NCBI GenBank assembly: GCA_032158295.1
Contig: CM063246.1
Coordinates: forward strand, 4,621,371-4,685,370
Reading direction: 5' to 3'
Source of the DNA: Pycnopodia helianthoides
Taxonomy: Eukaryota; Echinodermata; Asteroidea; Forcipulatida; Asteriidae
DNA: 64,000 nucleotides
The notes under the pieces: model-generated
Seen by the model: only the letters and a program-made list of their open reading frames with translations
Told to the model about the DNA's origin: nothing
Database searches by the model: none
Shown here: positions 58,647-64,000 of the stretch, one piece after another
How the letters are laid out: each line of letters starts with the position of its first letter
Position numbering within the stretch: position 1 is the first letter of the stretch
Position numbers and translations under genes: made by a program

Positions 58647-60021
58647 CAGACCCGACTGTATTACCATAACATATGGCAACTTATGACCGAAATAATTGCT
58701 CTGTTTCCAATCCATTCTTCAAACGGGTAGTTAACCCCGAGATTAAATGTGGCCATCAGTTGAGCCATGGTCAAACTCAGAGGATGGATTTTCTCTTAGG
58801 GTCTGGAAAGGTTGAACATTTTTGCAAATCGTAGAGAAACTGCAAACAAATAAAATAAATGACAAAACACTGTGAAATTTGCCGCCTTACCCTTGCATCA
58901 ATTCCCAAGAATATCAACGATACATATTAAATTTAAAACAACCAAAAATACTATTTTTGTTCAAATTTGGATCGTGGTTACCGACCGGTTAATTCAGTTA
59001 AGATCAACCCAATTATAAATCGATACCATGAAAGGAAGGATTCCCCTGATTGTTCAAGTACTCTTGCTCGGACAAAAAAATTAAATGTCAAAGCCTATAT
59101 TTTCCCGACAGCTTATTAATTAATTTATTTCGTTTTTATTTTTCAGCCAGGACAGCCCCCATCAGTTTCCAATGAACTGTTCTCCCGAGGGGAGCTCTGG
59201 ATACGTACAATATAAAAATACACAGGAATACAAAATACGAAAGCAGCTCACTAATTACCTAAATGAATACACATGTACATGAGATTCTAAGAAATCCAAA
59301 ATAGGGCCTCAGAATGAAAGGCAGAAAAACAAACAAGAGTAAAACTGCCTGTAAACCACCAGTGTACAGCCCCCAAACGATTTTAAAATTGCATTTTTGT
59401 ATTGTTCAGTAAAATGCGTCTAAACATCATGGTGACTGATCAATGCACCGAATAAACATGTTTCCTTGCTCTACGGAATAACTAGCACTGGGACAATACA
59501 AACTGTTAATAATAATTATTCCTCTCTCATGTTAATTTCCGAGCCTGTACTACCCACCCTGTTTGGGAAAGAAAAAAAAAATCAGAGAGAGAAAGGAGAG
59601 GGAGGGTATGTGCGTGTGATGTACAGCAACAGCATCGACGGCTGCGATATTGTAGGAGTGAGTGAGTTTCCACTGCAAGGAGAGTGAGACAACAGAAGCC
59701 TTCCATGCCCATCCCTGCACATGACTCATATCATCAGATTCCGTGGGCAAGGACAGCATGAGCGCTTCCCCCCCCCCAACCACACACAGCTAGCGCACCA
59801 CACAGCCCCAGCATTCAATGTGCCTATATAGACAATCACAAGCCCAGTCCATGTACATGGAATAAACAGCCCCGCGCACACACTACACACAACACACACA
59901 CAAGCACTATACAACCTGCAGACATATGCTTGAGACATGTACATGTACATACACTGTGTATCTGGCAACACACCGTGGCCGGACCACTCTTTGGACCAGT
60001 ATTGATTGCATTTCAATGGAG

Positions 60022-60070
60022 CATGTAGCTATAAATAGCTCCGCAGCGCTCGGCTGAGGTATTTATAGCC
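60022..60070. promoter_or_regulatory. Inverted pair of TATA-like boxes
   Basis: GCTATAAATA and its complement TATTTATAGC flank a GC-rich 25-bp core (CCGCAGCGCTCGGCTGAGG). It would present a TATA box in both directions. No transcript evidence; could be chance or a small palindromic element. Confidence 0.3.
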
Positions 60071-60514
60071 ATCAGCAATCATACCATAAGGAAGGACAGC
60101 AGCTACATGTACACAGCAAGTCTCTAGTCAGTTTGTGTAGCACACAGAATAAAAAAATGTCAGATGACTCGGCATCCTGCAGTACAGGCCTAAAAAATTG
60201 GTGAGGGCCGAGAATTTTGAAATGGGGCTTCCCAACAGGGTGTGCTGTTAAGAGATGACAGCAGTACAATATAAATATTTTGTTCCCAAATGAGGTTGCT
60301 AATGCTACAGTATGTGGGCGGCAATAAAATGCGCTCTCAGATACGAATTAAAGCTACAATGGACAGGTTCGGGACGGGCTGTCACTGTTTTTCAGCTGGA
60401 GAAAGGCGATTCATTTGAGCTTACATTGTCGGCAAACATGTAGGGGAAACGGCTCTCCCAAATTTACATTTTTATAGAAACTGTTAAAAAGTAAGTCACA
60501 CAGTTTGAGAGTAA

Positions 60515-60950
60515 GAGTCTTCGCAATTTTAAGATTCGAGCGCTACAAATTACTTTAAAGTCTACTTTGAAAGATATGCATTTAAGATTCTTGAGTTACA
60601 AATTATATAAAGTCTGCGTTTAAAAATATGCATTTAAAGATTCTAGCTACAAATTATGATAAAGTCTGCGTTAAAAAATATGCATTTAGGAATCTAGTGC
60701 TACAAATTATGTAAAGGCTCATTAAAAAATATGCATTTAAGATTCTAGAGTTACAAATTATTATAAAGTCTACTTTAAAAAATATGCATTTAAGATTCTA
60801 GCTACAAATTATTATAAAGTATACATTAAAAAATATGCATTTAAAGATTCTAGCTACAAATTATTATAAAGTCTACATTAAAAAATATGCATTTAAGATT
60901 CTAGCTACAAATTATTATAAAGTCTTCATCAACAAAAATATGCATTATGT
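60515..60950. repeat. AT-rich tandem repeat, about 8 copies of 50-57 bp
   Basis: The unit contains ATATGCATTTAAGATTCTAG, CTACAAATTATTATAAAGTC and TACATTAAAAA. Each copy carries ATGCAT. Copies vary in length by a few bases. Confidence 0.93.
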
Positions 60951-63494
60951 TCTTGCTAAGACAAAATATATCTTTAAGATTGAGTTGTGATGTATGTTAT
61001 GACATTCAAGGGAAAGCTAAACAAATTTACATAAAAAACACCCCTCCCCCACAAAAAACAAAACCAAAACAGGACTGATTGTTGCATGTGTGAACAAAGA
61101 ACATGTAAAAACATAATGTTTATGAATTCCCAGCCAGGTTATGTTGGCATTGTTGGTTAGGGCCTAGTTCCTTAAATATGGTGGTTATTACAGTTCTTAT
61201 TGGTAGTTCCTTTTCTGGTTTCATAACAATAACTGGCCACCGAGTGCATATACAAACAAAAACTGATAAAAATAGATGATTTCTCTTGAATTAATATTTC
61301 TTCAGGGCCTACTTCAAGAGACTTTTGAGGATTCTAGGATTTGTTTTCCTTTCCAAACCTTGGCTTTGGCTGCAGTTCCAGGCTTAGTTCAATGTTGGAA
61401 ACACCGTGCAAAATGCACATTGATCGAAAATTGGTGACAGAGCCCAAGCCGAGGTTTTGTAAAAGGCCCCTTGATCTCATCACCAAGAAAGGTATGAATA
61501 ATTTTTTGTAAATGGCTTCAGTGGAGATGCAAGGCTTTCGGGTCATATTATTTTTCATATCTCAACTGTCCCCTGACCTTAACCTACCTTTTCTGCCGTG
61601 TGGATTACAAAATAATAAATTTATTCACCGCTAACAGCGCCCATTCAGAATTATCAGCATTTTTTTAATTGTTATTTTTTACACCCACCTACCCAAATTT
61701 TCTATTTTTTGTGTTAATAACATTGAAAATAAAATTTTGATTTTAGGTCATTTTCTGTAACCCAGCAACAAATATTTCTGGGGGAAAAAAAAAAAATAAA
61801 TAAAAAAATGATTACTCTGACTGGCCAAGTTTACATTTTGAATCACTAATCACAAATAAAATATTGTCAATGCAAATTGTCGCCCTTTGCAGTTCACATT
61901 TTGTGAAAAATCATTTGAAAAATATTGACCGGAAAAAAAATTAAAACAATCCTCCAAAAACTTTATGGGGGTTTTTTTTATGGTTAATAATTTACATATT
62001 CATTTAAAATTACCTGATCATTAATTTTCCAAACATACGGGCCCGAATGAGAGGCCTTTTTTGGAGAGCTTTAACATTGATATGGACACAGTGCACAGCG
62101 ATGAATAATCACCGTTTCAGCAATTCGGTCTTATATTTTTATCTATAAATATCTTTTCTGGTGAAACCAAGAAACACTCAAAATTTACAAGCCTATAAAA
62201 GGCACACTGGGGTCATTGTTCTTTTCAAAATGAAATAAACCAACAAAAGAGAAATAATAAAATTAAAAAAAACCAATGACATTAAAGTCTCTCCATCGGA
62301 CAGCTCAAAACTGCAACGTCATACACCGCACTGTCATATTTGATAACAAACAAAAAAACATACAAGAATTCCCTATCTGCCATAAAATAATATAAGTCGG
62401 ATTTCTTACCATATATTACTAAATCAAGTGTCTACATGTTAGCAACGCTCCCCACCCCCCCCCCTCCCTCTGAACACTGACCTTGGCAGATAATATCAGC
62501 TCGATATTCAATCACATGACCAAAAATAGCCACAATTACACCTAACTTACACGCTGCAAAAAATTTAACAAAGCAGGCACCCGTCTAATGCGTCGGATGA
62601 GTGGTCATGTAACAAAAACTATTTAATTTACCACTCTCCGTCTCTCTTTTTTAACCTAAAAATAGACGGACGAGGGAGAAGCCAGAGGGATGAGAGTTTG
62701 ACGAGTGTGGACAATTCCTGAAAAAATGGCTCGCTGGCCTGGGTTCCCACTTTATTCTAGATATTGAATCGCCCAGATGTTACAACTCAGGAGGTTTACA
62801 GACTGGCATCACCAGAAAGACAAAACTACAGGTTCGACACAATGTAGGACCATTTCTTTCTCCCTTTGGTGATTGTTACTTCTTTTCAAGAAAACTTTGA
62901 AGGCTCATGGAGGATTTTGAGACAATCATAAAACAAGGAAAATCCTATGAAATCACACCCCTGGTATAACATTTTTCTCTCTCCTTCTTGAAGGATCTGA
63001 CTGCCAATGGTAATTAAAATACACTGCCGAGTACTCTAAAATGACCAGCTATATGTCATGTATGTGTATCATGGCAGTGCTGAAGCTAAGGTTTGCGTTG
63101 ACAACAAATATTCAAATGCAGTGGCTCTGAAAGGATGCGTCATACACTACATTAACAATAATTTGTTCATAACTTGTCTGAATTATAATTTTGTTGTTAT
63201 TTAAAAAACAAAAACACTTCGCCACTGAGTGACAGGCATGCAACTGTAACTTCACCAAAAGAGAGGAAATTAAACAAATTTCAATGATTTTGTACAGTAT
63301 TTTTCAATTTTGAATGGTAAAACTGAGAATAAAAAAGAGGAAATCAGCTGATCCGAGAAAAAGTTGCATGCCTGGAGTGAGCAGTCTACGTAAAAAAATA
63401 AATCCTAAAGGCGAATATGAATGGGAGGGCAGTAGCAACTCAGATCATTTAGGTCCGAGGTCAAAGGTCGTAAGATACACTAAAAACATTGCTT

Positions 63495-63625
63495 AAATTT
63501 TTTTCTGCTAAGCAAAAATAAGCAGGTTACCAGTCACAGATAGTACATGTGACATGGTAGTTTGGCTGGTAACCTTATTTTGGTAAGCGTAATTAATAAC
63601 TTTGGATGCTTTAAAGCAGCTGCTG
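63495..63625. mobile_element. MITE, GGGCCCAATTTCA family, fragment
   Basis: TACCAGTCACAGATAGTACA, GGTAACCTTATTTTGGTAAG and TTTAAAGCAGCT match the family core in order; both termini are missing. Confidence 0.7.
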
Positions 63626-64000
63626 GCTCTACAGTACTTCGTACGAATAAATTTACATGAATTTACTGGAATCAATCCCACAGCAGACTGGCAATCCACA
63701 AAAAGCAGACCAATCCACAACGCATCCACACAAGTCCTGGACGCATTCAACTGTTTTCTCTTTGCAACCTTGGGTTTTCATGTTGCAAGTAAACGGACGA
63801 GAGAAAACAAAACGCTCACTTTCGTGGGTCCAAGCGTTCAACTACGGGGGAGATTTACACACTGCATTAAAGACAACAGCGATATCTCATGACATTATTC
63901 TATTGTGCGAGGTCTCACACATCAAGAGCTACGATACTTTTCAGCTCCGATACATGTTTCAGTTTTCCTCCAATCCACATGGAATCAAGCGGAATAAAAT

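Larger units (their letters stand above)
53104..64000. other. Probable upstream Gs-alpha intron
   Basis: About 10.9 kb in which I searched by eye for the expected Gs-alpha exons (SNEYQLIDCAQ, P-loop GAGESGKST) on the minus strand and found none. Mostly AT-rich DNA with MITEs, SINEs and a tandem array. If the next exon lies beyond 64000 the intron exceeds 10.9 kb. Confidence 0.6.

Noticed and set aside
58730..58815. Candidate minus exon (QTLRENPSSEFDHGSTDGHI)
   Set aside because: Open for only about 20 codons and not similar to any Gs-alpha segment.
63314..63496. Basic 60-codon plus frame near the right edge
   Set aside because: No homology recognised, no splice context; adjoins a MITE fragment.

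Overview
The window is a stretch of animal nuclear DNA. Coding sequence is broken into short exons with GT-AG introns, exons make up only about 4% of the bases, and the rest is full of short inverted-repeat DNA elements, tRNA-derived SINEs and minisatellites. Gene content and the style of the repeats suggest a marine deuterostome, most likely an echinoderm (perhaps a sea star). That assignment is inference; no species can be fixed from the sequence alone.

Three genes can be reconstructed, all on the minus strand. (1) An MPPE1/PGAP5-type metallophosphoesterase occupies about 1157-5649. Six exons carry the N-terminal membrane anchor and the first metal-binding motifs. Its last exons, including the expected GHTH motif, lie to the left of the window. 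Its first coding exon carries an apparent one-base frameshift. (2) A complete RMDN1-like gene (regulator of microtubule dynamics 1, TPR-type) runs from the start codon at 28374 to the stop at 12608. Nine exons splice in perfect phase to 321 residues. (3) The C-terminal 217 residues of a Gs-type heterotrimeric G-protein alpha subunit (GNAS/GNAL family) lie in seven exons from 53103 to the stop at 38185. Exons for its N-terminal half are to the right of the window.

Layout: 1-1130 is a 22-bp satellite in an MPPE1 intron; 1157-5649 holds MPPE1 exons; 5650-12607 is repeat-rich DNA between genes; 12608-28374 is RMDN1, whose first intron holds a 1.3-kb fold-back transposon with a 9-bp target-site duplication; 28375-38184 is intergenic DNA and/or a long Gs-alpha 3' UTR, G-rich and minisatellite-rich; 38185-53103 is Gs-alpha with a duplicated block in one intron; 53104-64000 is probably an upstream Gs-alpha intron with no recognisable exon.

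The three proteins do not form an operon-like pathway: GPI-anchor remodelling in the secretory pathway, microtubule or mitochondrial TPR function, and cAMP signalling. The linkage itself is notable, because MPPE1 and the Gs-family gene GNAL are also neighbours on human 18p11.21. I found no undescribed multigene system. The most interesting non-genic signals are the fold-back element, a scrambled hairpin element, a nested insertion with a paralogous empty site, and several MITE families, some of which carry the same YY1-like core that overlaps the RMDN1 start codon.
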